Assembly (NCBI RefSeq): GCF_003260275.1
Contig: NZ_QJHB01000002.1
Span: forward strand, 124,001 to 188,000
Length of the DNA: 64,000 bases
Source: Homoserinimonas sp. OAct 916
GTDB taxonomy: Bacteria > Actinomycetota > Actinomycetes > Actinomycetales > Microbacteriaceae
Direction of reading: 5' to 3'
The position numbers and the translations under genes are program-made. The first letter of the stretch is position 1, and the number at the start of each line of letters is the position of its first letter. This document shows positions 25,175-34,084 of this stretch, one piece after another. The notes under the pieces were generated by a model. That model was not told where the DNA came from. It saw only the letters and a list, made by a program, of their open reading frames with translations, and ran no database searches.

Positions 25175-26851
25175 ATGCGCACACTCAGCACCTTCGAAAA
25201 GCCCCTGTCGGAGTTCGTCCCACACATCATCACCGCACGCACCGTGCACACCCTTTCGACCGACAACCGTGTCGCTCAGGCACTGGTCGTCTTCGCGGGC
25301 CAGGTTGCAGCGATCGGCTCGGTTGACGAATGCGTCGCCGCAGCAGCACGACTCTCCCCCCAGGAGCCCAGACGCACAGACCTGGGCGAGCAAGTCGTTG
25401 TTCCGGGGTTCATCGACGCCCACGCGCATCCCCTGATGCTGGGCCAGATGATGAGCTGGGTCGACTGCGGCCCCGACAAGGCCGGCAGCATCCCAGAGAT
25501 CGTGGATCTCTTGAAGGCGGCCCGCGACCGGGTTCCGGCAGGGTTGCCGATTCGCGGCTTCGGCTACGAACAACGCAATCTGGCCGAGAAACGCCACCCC
25601 CACCGCACCGAGCTCGACGAGGTCGCCACCGACCGCGAGGTCTACCTGATGAACGCATCCGGCCACGGCGGCGTGGTCAACACCTTCACCCTCGAGCAAT
25701 ACGGGGTGACGCGAGACACCCCGAACCCGCAGGGCGGCGAGTACTTTCGCGACGCCGACGGCGAACTCACCGGCGAGCTGTCCGATGCCGCCTGCAACAT
25801 TCTCACCGGTGTCGACGGCGTGAAGATCGGTCATCACGGGCCAAACTTCCACCTCGCCGACGCACCCGAGGAGCATGTCAGGCAGTTGGCTGTCGCGCAA
25901 GCAGTTTTTCTTCGTGGCGGGGTGACGACCATCGGCGACGCGCAGGTGTCCCGGCGCGAGTTCGACACCTACCTGCGGCTGGCCGAACAGAACCAGTTAA
26001 CCACTCGCGTGTCGATGTACCTTCTCTCGCACCTTCTTGACGAGGTGATCGAGACGGGCATGCACGGTCCGTTCGGAAATTCTCACCTCAGTTTCGCCGG
26101 GATCAAGTTCTACGCAGACGGAACCCTGGGCGGCTGGACGGCCTATTTCCCCGACGGTTACGTCGGTGACCCATGCCGCACCGGGCAGCTCTACCATGAG
26201 CCCGCCGAATACAAGGCGCTCATCAAGAAAGCCCATGCCGTTGGCCTTCAGACTGCGACACACGCGCAGTCTCCGACCGCGATCGAGATGGTCATCGATG
26301 CGATCGAGTCGGCACTGGCCGACGATCCGCGCCCCGATTCCCGCCACCGCATCGAACACTGCGGGTTGCCGACCGCCGACCAGATCACCCGCATGGCGGC
26401 AGCGGGCATTCACCCGGTCAACCAGCCACAACACCATTTCAACTGGGGCGAAGGCGTCGAAGAAGCGATCGGCACCCCCGGCGAACGGTTCAACCCGCTG
26501 GGAGAGTTCCAAGCCGCACGCGTGCACATCACAATCAGTTCGGATGCCCCGGTCGCAGACCCCCGACCGTTGGAAGCCATCCAGGCTGCCGTGAGTCGCA
26601 TCACCCGGCGTGGCACCCAGCTCGGCCCGGACTCCCTCGCGATCACGCGGGAGCAGGCGCTCCGGGCGCATACTATTAACGCCGCACGCACCTTGGGCCG
26701 CGAGCAGGATCTGGGCAGCCTCGAGGTCGGCAAACGCGCCGACTTCGCGGTGCTCGACGCCGACATCTTCGACGTCGAGACCGAATCGATCAGCCAGATC
26801 GCCGTGACCCAGACCTGGGTCGACGGAACCTGCCACTACCACGCCGAATAG
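25175..26851 (+). CDS. YtcJ-like amidohydrolase
   Basis: 558 residues of the amidohydrolase superfamily. Metal-binding 'IDAHAHPL' (HxH) after the N-terminal beta-sandwich strand, further His residues in 'QTATHAQS' and 'HRIEHCG', a late Asp in 'ISSDAPVADPRPL', and the closing sandwich 'LEVGKRADFAVLDADIF'. The 'NASGHGGVVN' and 'RGVTTIGDAQ' segments are typical of the YtcJ group, whose known members hydrolyse amides of varied type. Likely to release a free amino acid or amine for the next enzymes. A second, diverged YtcJ-type gene lies at 38805. Confidence 0.9.
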   Translation: MRTLSTFEKPLSEFVPHIITARTVHTLSTDNRVAQALVVFAGQVAAIGSVDECVAAAARLSPQEPRRTDLGEQVVVPGFIDAHAHPLMLGQMMSWVDCGPDKAGSIPEIVDLLKAARDRVPAGLPIRGFGYEQRNLAEKRHPHRTELDEVATDREVYLMNASGHGGVVNTFTLEQYGVTRDTPNPQGGEYFRDADGELTGELSDAACNILTGVDGVKIGHHGPNFHLADAPEEHVRQLAVAQAVFLRGGVTTIGDAQVSRREFDTYLRLAEQNQLTTRVSMYLLSHLLDEVIETGMHGPFGNSHLSFAGIKFYADGTLGGWTAYFPDGYVGDPCRTGQLYHEPAEYKALIKKAHAVGLQTATHAQSPTAIEMVIDAIESALADDPRPDSRHRIEHCGLPTADQITRMAAAGIHPVNQPQHHFNWGEGVEEAIGTPGERFNPLGEFQAARVHITISSDAPVADPRPLEAIQAAVSRITRRGTQLGPDSLAITREQALRAHTINAARTLGREQDLGSLEVGKRADFAVLDADIFDVETESISQIAVTQTWVDGTCHYHAE

Positions 26852-26860
26852 GACTGAGAC

Positions 26861-28528
26861 ATGAACTACAGTGACGTATCCGTCGAAGCCGCCCGCACAG
26901 CCGGGGTCGAGGTCGAGAACGCCGGCCTCGCGGTGATGACAGTTCTGCGCAACTACGGCATCGACACCGTGTTCGGCATCCCGGGCACCCACAACCTTGA
27001 GCTGTATCGGCCGTTGGAGCGCCTCGGCATGCATCCGGTCACCAGCCGCCACGAGCAGGGCGCCGGCTACGGTGCAGACGGTTGGGCCCAGCAGAAGGGG
27101 CTGCCCGGCGTGGTCATCACCACCTCCGGTCCCGGCCTGCTGAACGCGCTGTCGGCCGTGGGAACCGCGTATTGCGAGTCCCGACCGCTCATCGTCATCT
27201 CCCCCGGCGTCGCCGAGGGCGACGAGTTCGCCGACAACGGTTCGCTGCACGAGACCAAAGACTCCACCGGTGCGGCCGGGGCCATCGCCGAATGGAGCCG
27301 GCGGGTGCACAGTGCCAGTGAGGCTGTTCAAGCGGTGCACGACGCATTCGAGCTGTTTCGTTATGGCCGGCCGCGCCCCGTGCACATCGAGATTCCGCTC
27401 AACGTGTTGGAATCGGCCAGCGATGCCCCGGCCGAACTTCTCGCCGCTGTTCCTGTCCGTGACAAGGCTGTGGCGGGTGAAGCGGACCTGGAACGGGCGA
27501 TCTCAGTGCTTCAGGGCGCCGAGCGACCGGTGATCATCGCCGGCGGCGGAGCCAGTCGAATCGGGTCGCAGTTGACCATGCTTGCTGAGAAGCTCTCCTC
27601 TCCCGTCGTGACCACCCTCAACGGCAAGGCCTCCGTCTCGGAGAAGCACCCGCTCTCGCTGGCATCCGACATTCGTCTGCCGTCGGTGCTCGAAGTGATC
27701 AACGGCTCCGATGCGGTTCTGATCATCGGCTCGAAGCTCGGCGAGGCCGAGTTGTGGGGCGGGGTCATTGCCCCTGCGGGAACGGTCATCAGGATTGACG
27801 TTCTTGAGTCACAGATGCAGAAGAACGTCTCCTCAGACATCTCCTTACTCGGCGACAGTGCCGCCATTGTGACCAGACTCGTCACCGCCCTCAGCGAGAA
27901 ACCACCGGCCCACCGGGCCGACCCGAGCCACAAACTGGACGAGGTTCGCCGGCGTGCCAAAGGTGAGGCGCGGGAGATATCCCCCGCACTGTATTCGTTG
28001 TCGGAACAGATTGAGGCCGCACTTCCCGAAGACGCGATCGTCGGCGGAGACTCCTCACAGATCACCTACTTCGGGATGGCGAGTGTCCTGCGTCAGCGCA
28101 GACCCCACTCATTCCTGTACACCCCCGCCTACGCCACGCTCGGCTATGGTCTGCCGGCATCCATCGGCGCAAAGGTGGCCAGCCCAGACCGCCCGGTGGT
28201 GTGTGTTCTCGGGGATGGGGCGCTCATGTTCGCGGTGCAGGAATTCATCACAGCGGTGGAACAGGGTCTCGACCTGACCGTCGTCTGCGTCGACAACGGC
28301 GGCTACGGCGAGATCAACCAGAATGAGCGCGACCGCGGCATCGAGCCTGTCGGGGTGGTGCTCACCCAACCGAATTGGGTCGCACTGGCCGACGCGTTCG
28401 GCGGCACCGGTCACACGGTCGAATCACCCGAAGACGTGACCACCGTCGTCGCCCGCGCCATTGCAGCCCCCGGGCTGAACGTGGTGCATGTTCCACTGAA
28501 AATCTTCGACGTCCCCACGGGCACCTGA
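26861..28528 (+). CDS. Thiamine-diphosphate-dependent decarboxylase (acetolactate synthase-like; 2-oxoacid decarboxylase)
   Basis: 555 residues in three domains. N-terminal ThDP Pyr domain with 'FGIPGTHNLELYR' and catalytic Glu in 'TSRHEQGAGYGADG'; central domain ('ERPVIIAGGGASR'); C-terminal PP domain with Mg2+/ThDP motif 'GDGALMFAVQEF...VDNGGYGE'. The GTHN variant is seen in 5-guanidino-2-oxopentanoate (2-ketoarginine) decarboxylase-type enzymes (family memory; uncertain). It lacks features proving acetolactate synthase. Next to an aminotransferase it probably decarboxylates the 2-oxoacid product. 9 bp after the amidohydrolase gene. Confidence 0.85.
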   Translation: MNYSDVSVEAARTAGVEVENAGLAVMTVLRNYGIDTVFGIPGTHNLELYRPLERLGMHPVTSRHEQGAGYGADGWAQQKGLPGVVITTSGPGLLNALSAVGTAYCESRPLIVISPGVAEGDEFADNGSLHETKDSTGAAGAIAEWSRRVHSASEAVQAVHDAFELFRYGRPRPVHIEIPLNVLESASDAPAELLAAVPVRDKAVAGEADLERAISVLQGAERPVIIAGGGASRIGSQLTMLAEKLSSPVVTTLNGKASVSEKHPLSLASDIRLPSVLEVINGSDAVLIIGSKLGEAELWGGVIAPAGTVIRIDVLESQMQKNVSSDISLLGDSAAIVTRLVTALSEKPPAHRADPSHKLDEVRRRAKGEAREISPALYSLSEQIEAALPEDAIVGGDSSQITYFGMASVLRQRRPHSFLYTPAYATLGYGLPASIGAKVASPDRPVVCVLGDGALMFAVQEFITAVEQGLDLTVVCVDNGGYGEINQNERDRGIEPVGVVLTQPNWVALADAFGGTGHTVESPEDVTTVVARAIAAPGLNVVHVPLKIFDVPTGT

Positions 28529-28571
28529 GCAGACCGCAACCACACTTTTGAATCGTTTGAAGGAGCACCCA

Positions 28572-30146
28572 GTGACCGAAGTACAGTTGGACGCCGCCGC
28601 GAAAGAGACCGCGCGCCAGTGGATTGATGAGAACATGCCGCGGCTCTCACAATGGCACAGTCACATCTGGGAACTGGCCGAGCCGGCCTGGCGCGAGTTC
28701 CGTTCGGCTCATTGGTATGTGGAGCAGCTGCGCACCGAGGGCTTCACCGTAGAGGCGGGTTCGGCGGGAATGCCCACGGCGTTCAGCGCCGAATGGACGC
28801 GCGGCGCCGGCGGCCCCACGCTGCTGACCTACGCCGAATACGATGCGGTTCCGGGAAACAACCAGTCGGCCTCCGTCACCGAAGACAGCAGGGAAGGCAT
28901 GAGCCGGTTCGCACCGGGGCACACCGACCCGCATTCGGCACTGGGCATTTCGACCCTGGCCGGGCTGTTGGGCACCAAGCACGCCATGGAGACCCATGAC
29001 ATTTCCGGAACACTCAAATACACCGGTGAGCCAGCCGAGAAGATGCACGGTTCCAAAGTGGTGCACGGGTTGCGCGGCTACTACGACAACGTCGACGCGA
29101 TCGTGAGCTTCCACCCCTTCTACATGTTGCCACTGTGCAACACTGCCCGCTGGGACACCCAGTGCGGGGCGTATTACAGCAAGGTCTACACCTTTGTGTG
29201 CGACGAGCCCGAGTCGTGGCAGTTGTCGGCGAACCCCAACTCGCCCATTCCCGCCTCACACTCGGCCGCCCGCGCTCCCGGCGCCAACGTGGCGCTGATG
29301 TCGATGTACACGTCATCGCGCATCATGCACGATGCCATGCTGCCGAGCTTCGGCGGCTGGAGCCTGAGCGACGCTATTCTGCTGGATGGGCAGGCGACCG
29401 CAGACAACCTCCCGGCACGGGTGGCGCGCATCCAGTATTCCTGGCGCACACCGAACGTGGAGATGGCCGAGCACGTGTTGGCGGTGCTCGACCGCAATGC
29501 CGAGCACGCGGCGCTCATGGCCCACTGCTCGCTGGAGGTCACCTGGGTCGCTCGCAGCCGGCCCGGTCGCACCAACCACTCACTGTCGACGGTGCTCTAC
29601 GACAACCTCGCAGCAGTCGGCGCCCCGACGTACGATTCGGCGGCGATCGAGGTGGCGCAGGAGATCCAACGCAACCTCGGCATGGAACCGATGGAGAAGC
29701 CGTTTCTCGACGAGTGTGAACAGCTGATCACACCACAGGATGCCGAAGAGGCCCTGCGCCAGCATCTTGCACCGTGGCAGCTGAATTGGACCAGCGACGA
29801 CTATGTGGAAATGACCCACTACGCACCGACCGTGCGGTTCTATGTCTCCCGCCCGGCGTTGAAACCGGCGCCGGGCGCGGGCGCCTACCCGGGTTGGGTG
29901 ATGAACGCCCTGGGCGGGATTCCTGCCACCATTGACCCCACGATCGAGGTGGCAGGCAAGACCGTCGCCGGCACCTTCATCGACCTGCTGACCTCGCCCG
30001 AGTTGGTTGCCGAGGCCAAGGCCGAGTTCGATCGCCGCGTGGCCGCTGATCCGATGCCAGCCCTGTTGGACGCAGATTTCGAACCACCGATCGAGTTGCC
30101 GTGGCCCGACTACCGCACTCGCGACGACGTGCGCAGCTGGGGTTGA
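28572..30146 (+). CDS. AbgB-like M20 amidohydrolase (p-aminobenzoyl-glutamate hydrolase subunit B type)
   Basis: 524 residues. M20 peptidase fold: 'WELAEPAWREFRSAHWYVEQLRTEGF', metal site 'YAEYDAVPG', 'PGHTDPHSALGISTLAGLLGTKHAM', 'YTGEPAEKMHGSKV', and a long C-terminal section of the AbgB group. It likely cleaves an N-acyl or aryl-amino-acid amide bond in the cytoplasm. GTG at 28572 follows AAGGAG; the frame extends 8 residues upstream without RBS. Two amide hydrolases (this and the YtcJ gene) in one operon suggest conjugated amino acids as growth substrate. Confidence 0.88.
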   Translation: MTEVQLDAAAKETARQWIDENMPRLSQWHSHIWELAEPAWREFRSAHWYVEQLRTEGFTVEAGSAGMPTAFSAEWTRGAGGPTLLTYAEYDAVPGNNQSASVTEDSREGMSRFAPGHTDPHSALGISTLAGLLGTKHAMETHDISGTLKYTGEPAEKMHGSKVVHGLRGYYDNVDAIVSFHPFYMLPLCNTARWDTQCGAYYSKVYTFVCDEPESWQLSANPNSPIPASHSAARAPGANVALMSMYTSSRIMHDAMLPSFGGWSLSDAILLDGQATADNLPARVARIQYSWRTPNVEMAEHVLAVLDRNAEHAALMAHCSLEVTWVARSRPGRTNHSLSTVLYDNLAAVGAPTYDSAAIEVAQEIQRNLGMEPMEKPFLDECEQLITPQDAEEALRQHLAPWQLNWTSDDYVEMTHYAPTVRFYVSRPALKPAPGAGAYPGWVMNALGGIPATIDPTIEVAGKTVAGTFIDLLTSPELVAEAKAEFDRRVAADPMPALLDADFEPPIELPWPDYRTRDDVRSWG

Positions 30147-30198
30147 ACTCCAGACGTCGTGGGAACAACATCTCTCCGTCACGACCGGGGGCGGCGCA

Positions 30199-30204
30199 TA
30201 CACT
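30199..30204 (+). promoter_or_regulatory. -10 hexamer TACACT of leaderless aminotransferase gene
   Basis: TACACT, 7 nt, then ATG 30212. Suggests an internal promoter that can express the aminotransferase separately from the upstream operon. Confidence 0.45.
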
Positions 30205-30211
30205 GGAAACC

Positions 30212-31471
30212 ATGAGCGCGGACAGCACGACAGGCCCTGCCGGAAACGACCGCGATGGGTCCTTGCACGGCGCCCGATTCGCGGCGAGAGCGAGCGGGTT
30301 CCACCCCTCACCGGTGCGCGCCGTGTTCGAAGTCAGCATGTTGCCCGGCATGATCTCGCTGGCAGGAGGAAACCCTGATCTTTCTGCCCTGCCCATGGCA
30401 GAGATTGCGGATGCCGCTCGTACCCTCCTCGTGGAAGAAGGTCTGGACGCGCTGCAGTACGGATCCGGCGCCGGCACCGAAACGCTTCGGCAGGCCATCT
30501 CTGAGGTGATGGCGATCGAAGGCGCTCATACATCCCCCGCAAACGTGCAGGTCACCGCCGGTTCCCAGATGGCCCTCGAACTCGTGACCACGATGTTCTG
30601 CGACCCCGGTGACGTCGTGCTGGCCGAGGGCCCGACGTATGTGGGCGCGCTCTCGGTCTTCGAAGGGCTGCAGGCAGAGGTCGCTCACGTGGCGATGGAT
30701 GACGACGGTCTCGACCCGGTACTCCTCCAGGAGCGGATCGACGAGGTGAAGTCCGCCGGTAAGACGATCAAGTTTCTTTACACGATTCCGAACTTCAACA
30801 ACCCCGCCGGAGTGAGCCTGGCGGTGCACCGTCGCCAGGCCGTTGTCGACATCTGCCGCGCCGAGAACATCGCGATCGTCGAAGATAATCCGTACGGCAT
30901 GATCAGTTTCGACGGCAGCTACATGCCCACGCTCTACTCCCTCGACCCCGACAACGTCTTCTATCTCGGCTCGTTCTCGAAGATCTTCTCCCCGGGCGTG
31001 CGAATCGGCTGGGTTGTGGCACCGGAGCAGGTTCGAGGGCGGCTGCAGATTGCGGCCGAGGCAACCACGATCTGCCCGTCGATGCTCAGCCAGATGCTCG
31101 TTGTGCGCTATGTGCGCAACTTCGATTGGCGCGACTACGTCGAGAAGTCGAGTGCCACCTATGCGGCTCGCTGTGCGGCGACAATGGCTGCCCTCGAGGA
31201 GCACATGCCTTCCGGCACGACCTGGACGGTGCCGACCGGTGGTTTCTTCACGTGGATCACGTTGCCCGAGGGTTGCTCCGTCACAGAGTTGCTCCAACCC
31301 TCGATCGAGAATGGTGTGGTCTTCGTGCCGGGGATCGCGTTCTATGCCGACGGCGAGGGCACGAACCAATTGCGCGTCGCCTTCTCGTTCGAAGACGAAT
31401 CCATGCTCGAAGAAGGAATCAAACGACTTGGGGCAACGATCGCCACTCTCGCAGCCGGCCAGGCGGGCTGA
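30212..31471 (+). CDS. PLP-dependent aminotransferase, class I/II (2-aminoadipate / LysN-like)
   Basis: 419 residues. Fold-type I: 'AGGNPD' at the N-terminal part, 'VTAGSQMALELVTTMF', 'PNFNNPAGVSL', 'IVEDNPYG', PLP-binding Lys in 'LGSFSKIFSPGVRIGWV' and C-terminal 'NQLRVAFSFEDE'. No N-terminal GntR domain, so it is not a MocR regulator. Likely converts the released amino acid to its 2-oxoacid for the decarboxylase or the hydroxyacid dehydrogenase. Last gene of the cluster; gap 65 bp with its own -10. Confidence 0.92.
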   Translation: MSADSTTGPAGNDRDGSLHGARFAARASGFHPSPVRAVFEVSMLPGMISLAGGNPDLSALPMAEIADAARTLLVEEGLDALQYGSGAGTETLRQAISEVMAIEGAHTSPANVQVTAGSQMALELVTTMFCDPGDVVLAEGPTYVGALSVFEGLQAEVAHVAMDDDGLDPVLLQERIDEVKSAGKTIKFLYTIPNFNNPAGVSLAVHRRQAVVDICRAENIAIVEDNPYGMISFDGSYMPTLYSLDPDNVFYLGSFSKIFSPGVRIGWVVAPEQVRGRLQIAAEATTICPSMLSQMLVVRYVRNFDWRDYVEKSSATYAARCAATMAALEEHMPSGTTWTVPTGGFFTWITLPEGCSVTELLQPSIENGVVFVPGIAFYADGEGTNQLRVAFSFEDESMLEEGIKRLGATIATLAAGQAG

Positions 31472-31479
31472 CGCACTAC

Positions 31480-32370
31480 TCAGAATCCGGCGATCTCGAG
31501 CTTCTTCATTGCCATCATGTTGTCGAACGCCCCGGGCCTGCTCATCAGTTCACCCATGTTCTCCGGCACGATCTGCCAGCTGACCCCGAAGCGGTCTTTG
31601 CACCAGCCGCACTGCTCCGCCTCGGGAACTTCGGACAGAGCAGCCCACAGCCGGTCGATCTCGTCCTGATCCGCACAGGTGACCACGAGCGACACGCCTT
31701 CGGTGAAACTGAAACTCTGCTCGACCCTCGAATCCATCGCGGCGAACCACTGGCCTGCGAGCGTGAAGTCTGAGAACATCACCGCCCCGGCCGCCGCCGG
31801 CCCGGTCTGCTCTGGGTACTCCATGACGGTGGCAGTGCGTGAATCCGAAAAGATTGACGTGTAATATGCTCTGGCCTCGGCAGCCCGGTTCTGGGCAGAA
31901 CCTCCGAACAGCAGGTTCGGCACGATGAAAGGGGCCCGTTCGCCGCCGGGGTTCGCCAGCATCAGCTGCCAACTCACGCCGAAGCGATCCTGCACCCACC
32001 CGTAGCGCGTGCTGTGCGGGTATTGCCCCAGCGGCATGAGAGTCTCTCCGCCATTTTCCAGGGCCGCCCAGAGTTCATTCAGCCGAGCTTCAGCGTCGTC
32101 ATCGTGAGACGGGTCGAGGTTGACCATGAACGAGATCGCCGGTGTGATCGGATACTCGGGCCCGGCATTGATGCCGGTGAACCGAAACCCGCCGAGCTCG
32201 AAGTCGATGGCCAGTACTTTGCCCGCCATTTCCTTCTGGAAGTCGGGCAAGCCCTCGTCGGGGTAGCGCGAGGTTGTGACCACGCGCGAGTCGGGAAACA
32301 GGTCGGTGTAGAACTGGGCGCCTTCGGCCGCGTTGCCGTTGAACCAGAGGCACGGGGTGATCTTCTGCAT
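31480..32370 (-). CDS. Tandem VOC / PhnB-like (3-demethylubiquinone-9 3-methyltransferase-like) protein
   Basis: 296 residues made of two PhnB-type VOC domains: 'KITPCLWFNGNAAEGAQFYTDLF..GWVQDRFGVSWQLM' (about 1-145) and 'PNLLFGGSAQNRAAEARAYYTSIF..GWCKDRFGVSWQIVPENM' (about 150-285). Despite the domain name there is no methyltransferase motif; the function is unknown. ATG at 32370 has AGGAG upstream. Tail to tail with the aminotransferase. Confidence 0.93.
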   Translation of the reverse strand: MQKITPCLWFNGNAAEGAQFYTDLFPDSRVVTTSRYPDEGLPDFQKEMAGKVLAIDFELGGFRFTGINAGPEYPITPAISFMVNLDPSHDDDAEARLNELWAALENGGETLMPLGQYPHSTRYGWVQDRFGVSWQLMLANPGGERAPFIVPNLLFGGSAQNRAAEARAYYTSIFSDSRTATVMEYPEQTGPAAAGAVMFSDFTLAGQWFAAMDSRVEQSFSFTEGVSLVVTCADQDEIDRLWAALSEVPEAEQCGWCKDRFGVSWQIVPENMGELMSRPGAFDNMMAMKKLEIAGF

Positions 32371-32503
32371 GCGGAACTCCTGGGGCTTCGGACAAACGGA
32401 GGCGGTGGTTTTGCTCCGAAACCCACTTTGCACCCGTAGCGGTAAGCAGTCAACAGGAATCGAACTGCTCCATTCACCCTGACCAGGGCGCAGACTGGAT
32501 GGT

Positions 32504-32908
32504 ATGCACACGTTCACGGCAATTTCCCATATCGACCTGTCTGTCTCCGACGTGGAGAAGAGCGCATCCTGGTACTGCGAAGTGCTGGGGCTCCGCCGCG
32601 TGAGGCGTTCCGATATGGACAACCGCATCATGATCGTTCTGGTGCATGATCCGACAGGCCTGATCATGGGCCTTCTCCAGCACAACGAGCCAGCCGCCGA
32701 TCGCTTTGATGAGCGCCGGCCCGGTCTCGACCATCTGGGGTTCGGGGTGACCGAACGCGCAGATCTCGATGACTGGCAGGCCCGGTTCCAGATGCTGGGC
32801 GTCGAACACTCCCCGGTGACCGACAGCCCATCCGGCTCGGGAACGGCCCTGGTGTTTCGTGATCCCGACAACGTCCAGCTCGAGCTCTGGTGGACCAGAC
32901 CGCACTAG
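32504..32908 (+). CDS. VOC family protein (glyoxalase/bleomycin resistance fold)
   Basis: 134 residues, one VOC domain. 'ISHIDLSVSDVEKSASWYCEVLGL' holds the first metal-ligand His, 'GLDHLGFGV' the second and the C-terminal 'VFRDPDNVQLELWW' a Glu ligand. This pattern is compatible with a metal-dependent lyase, isomerase or dioxygenase; substrate unknown. Divergent from the tandem VOC gene. Confidence 0.9.
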   Translation: MHTFTAISHIDLSVSDVEKSASWYCEVLGLRRVRRSDMDNRIMIVLVHDPTGLIMGLLQHNEPAADRFDERRPGLDHLGFGVTERADLDDWQARFQMLGVEHSPVTDSPSGSGTALVFRDPDNVQLELWWTRPH

Positions 32909-33070
32909 GATCCAACCGGGGAGGCTGTGCAGCCGACCATCCCCACACGCCTCGGAAGGAAGGCCCGCGGTGACTGTCACTCCCCCGGGTCGCGTGGATG
33001 CGGAGCGCGGCCCGAACTCCGAATCGCTGAAGCACGCGTCGCCGACCTCGACCGGGGCATCCGAACCCGT

Positions 33071-33110
33071 CTCAGATGACACGGTACTTTCTCAGATGAC
33101 ACAGTACTTT
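33071..33110. repeat. Tandem 20-bp direct repeat, possible insertion-sequence scar
   Basis: Two adjacent copies of CTCAGATGACAC(G/A)GTACTTT (33071-33090, 33091-33110) differing at one base. Its AT content is out of line with both sides, and a short frame beginning at GTG 32970 runs into it. This is reminiscent of IS ends, but no transposase is here. Confidence 0.6.
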
Positions 33111-33119
33111 CTGCGTGAA

Positions 33120-33935
33120 CTAATTCGAGGTCGAGCCTCGGGAATCATTCGAGTCTGGTGTGCCTTGTTGCGGCCCAACTCGGTTCACCTTGAACACCAC
33201 CAGCGGGATCAAGACCAGTGACCGCAGGTCGAAAACCGCGTGCAGGATGATCGGCCACACAATGCTGCCCGTCGCCAGGAACAGCGCCATCAGAACGACA
33301 CCGAGCACGAATGCTCCGATCACACCGCCCACTCCTTGATACGCGTGCATCAGCCCGAACAGGATGAGGCTCACAACAATCGCGATGAGCGCGTTGCCGA
33401 ACACAGCGAAGATGAGCACGGGCATCGCGAGCCGGAACAGCAGTTCCTCCACCACACCGGCGTTGATCGAGAGCGCCCAGCCATACTTCAGCTCGGCACG
33501 ATTACGAGGGAGCAGGGCAAGGGTGTCGCCGAGCGCCATGACGTTCTCCGCTTTGCGACCAAGGAATGCGGTACCCACGAGCCCCAGGAGCAGGCCGACT
33601 CCCCCTCCGACGAGCAGGCCCAGTGCGAGACTGTTGTCTGCCAGCAGGCCCCGAAAACCGGCCATCAGCGGCCATGTCTCGATCTCGTCCAGCATGCGGG
33701 GCACGAACGGCCAGACAAGCGCGAGCACGAAGATAGCGGAACCGCCGAACCAGCCAAGCGACTGCAGCACCCACTTGCGCAACATCGCCTGCCGACGCTT
33801 CGTCGAGCGGTAGCGCTTGAAACGCTCGTATTCGCGGCGATCCCTCGAACCGGCTCGCCACGCGATCAGGCCGAGCAACGCGGCCAGCACGACACCGAGT
33901 ACCCAGGGGGTGAATGATGCGTCCGGGGAAAGCAT
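33120..33935 (-). CDS. CPBP family intramembrane metalloprotease
   Basis: 271 residues, about seven to eight hydrophobic segments. The CPBP (Abi/Rce1-like) motifs are complete: 'VVEELLFR' (EExxxR), 'FGLMHA' (FxxxH) and 'HAVFDL' (HxxxD). An N-terminal segment (1-35) and a charged cytosolic loop 'RDRREYERFKRYRSTKRRQ' precede the membrane core. Substrate unknown. The stop at 33120 lies beside the tandem repeat. Confidence 0.9.
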   Translation of the reverse strand: MLSPDASFTPWVLGVVLAALLGLIAWRAGSRDRREYERFKRYRSTKRRQAMLRKWVLQSLGWFGGSAIFVLALVWPFVPRMLDEIETWPLMAGFRGLLADNSLALGLLVGGGVGLLLGLVGTAFLGRKAENVMALGDTLALLPRNRAELKYGWALSINAGVVEELLFRLAMPVLIFAVFGNALIAIVVSLILFGLMHAYQGVGGVIGAFVLGVVLMALFLATGSIVWPIILHAVFDLRSLVLIPLVVFKVNRVGPQQGTPDSNDSRGSTSN

Positions 33936-34084
33936 GCTCCCATCCTGTCAGTACCATCCAGGTCCACTTCTCTGCCCTGTCGCTTTCTGCGGCGTCAGCG
34001 TTGAATGGGCTCACCGGTGGTCTGCAGTGCCTGTATTCGACCACGGCTGGCGAACGAGTTTCCGGAGCGAACAAGGGAGCAATC

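Noticed and set aside
25997-27385. 462-codon minus-strand frame across the amidohydrolase and decarboxylase
   Set aside because: Spans two clear sense genes with metal and ThDP motifs; no domain.
30212-31471. MocR/PdxR-type transcription factor
   Set aside because: Aminotransferase fold only; the N-terminal GntR helix-turn-helix is absent.
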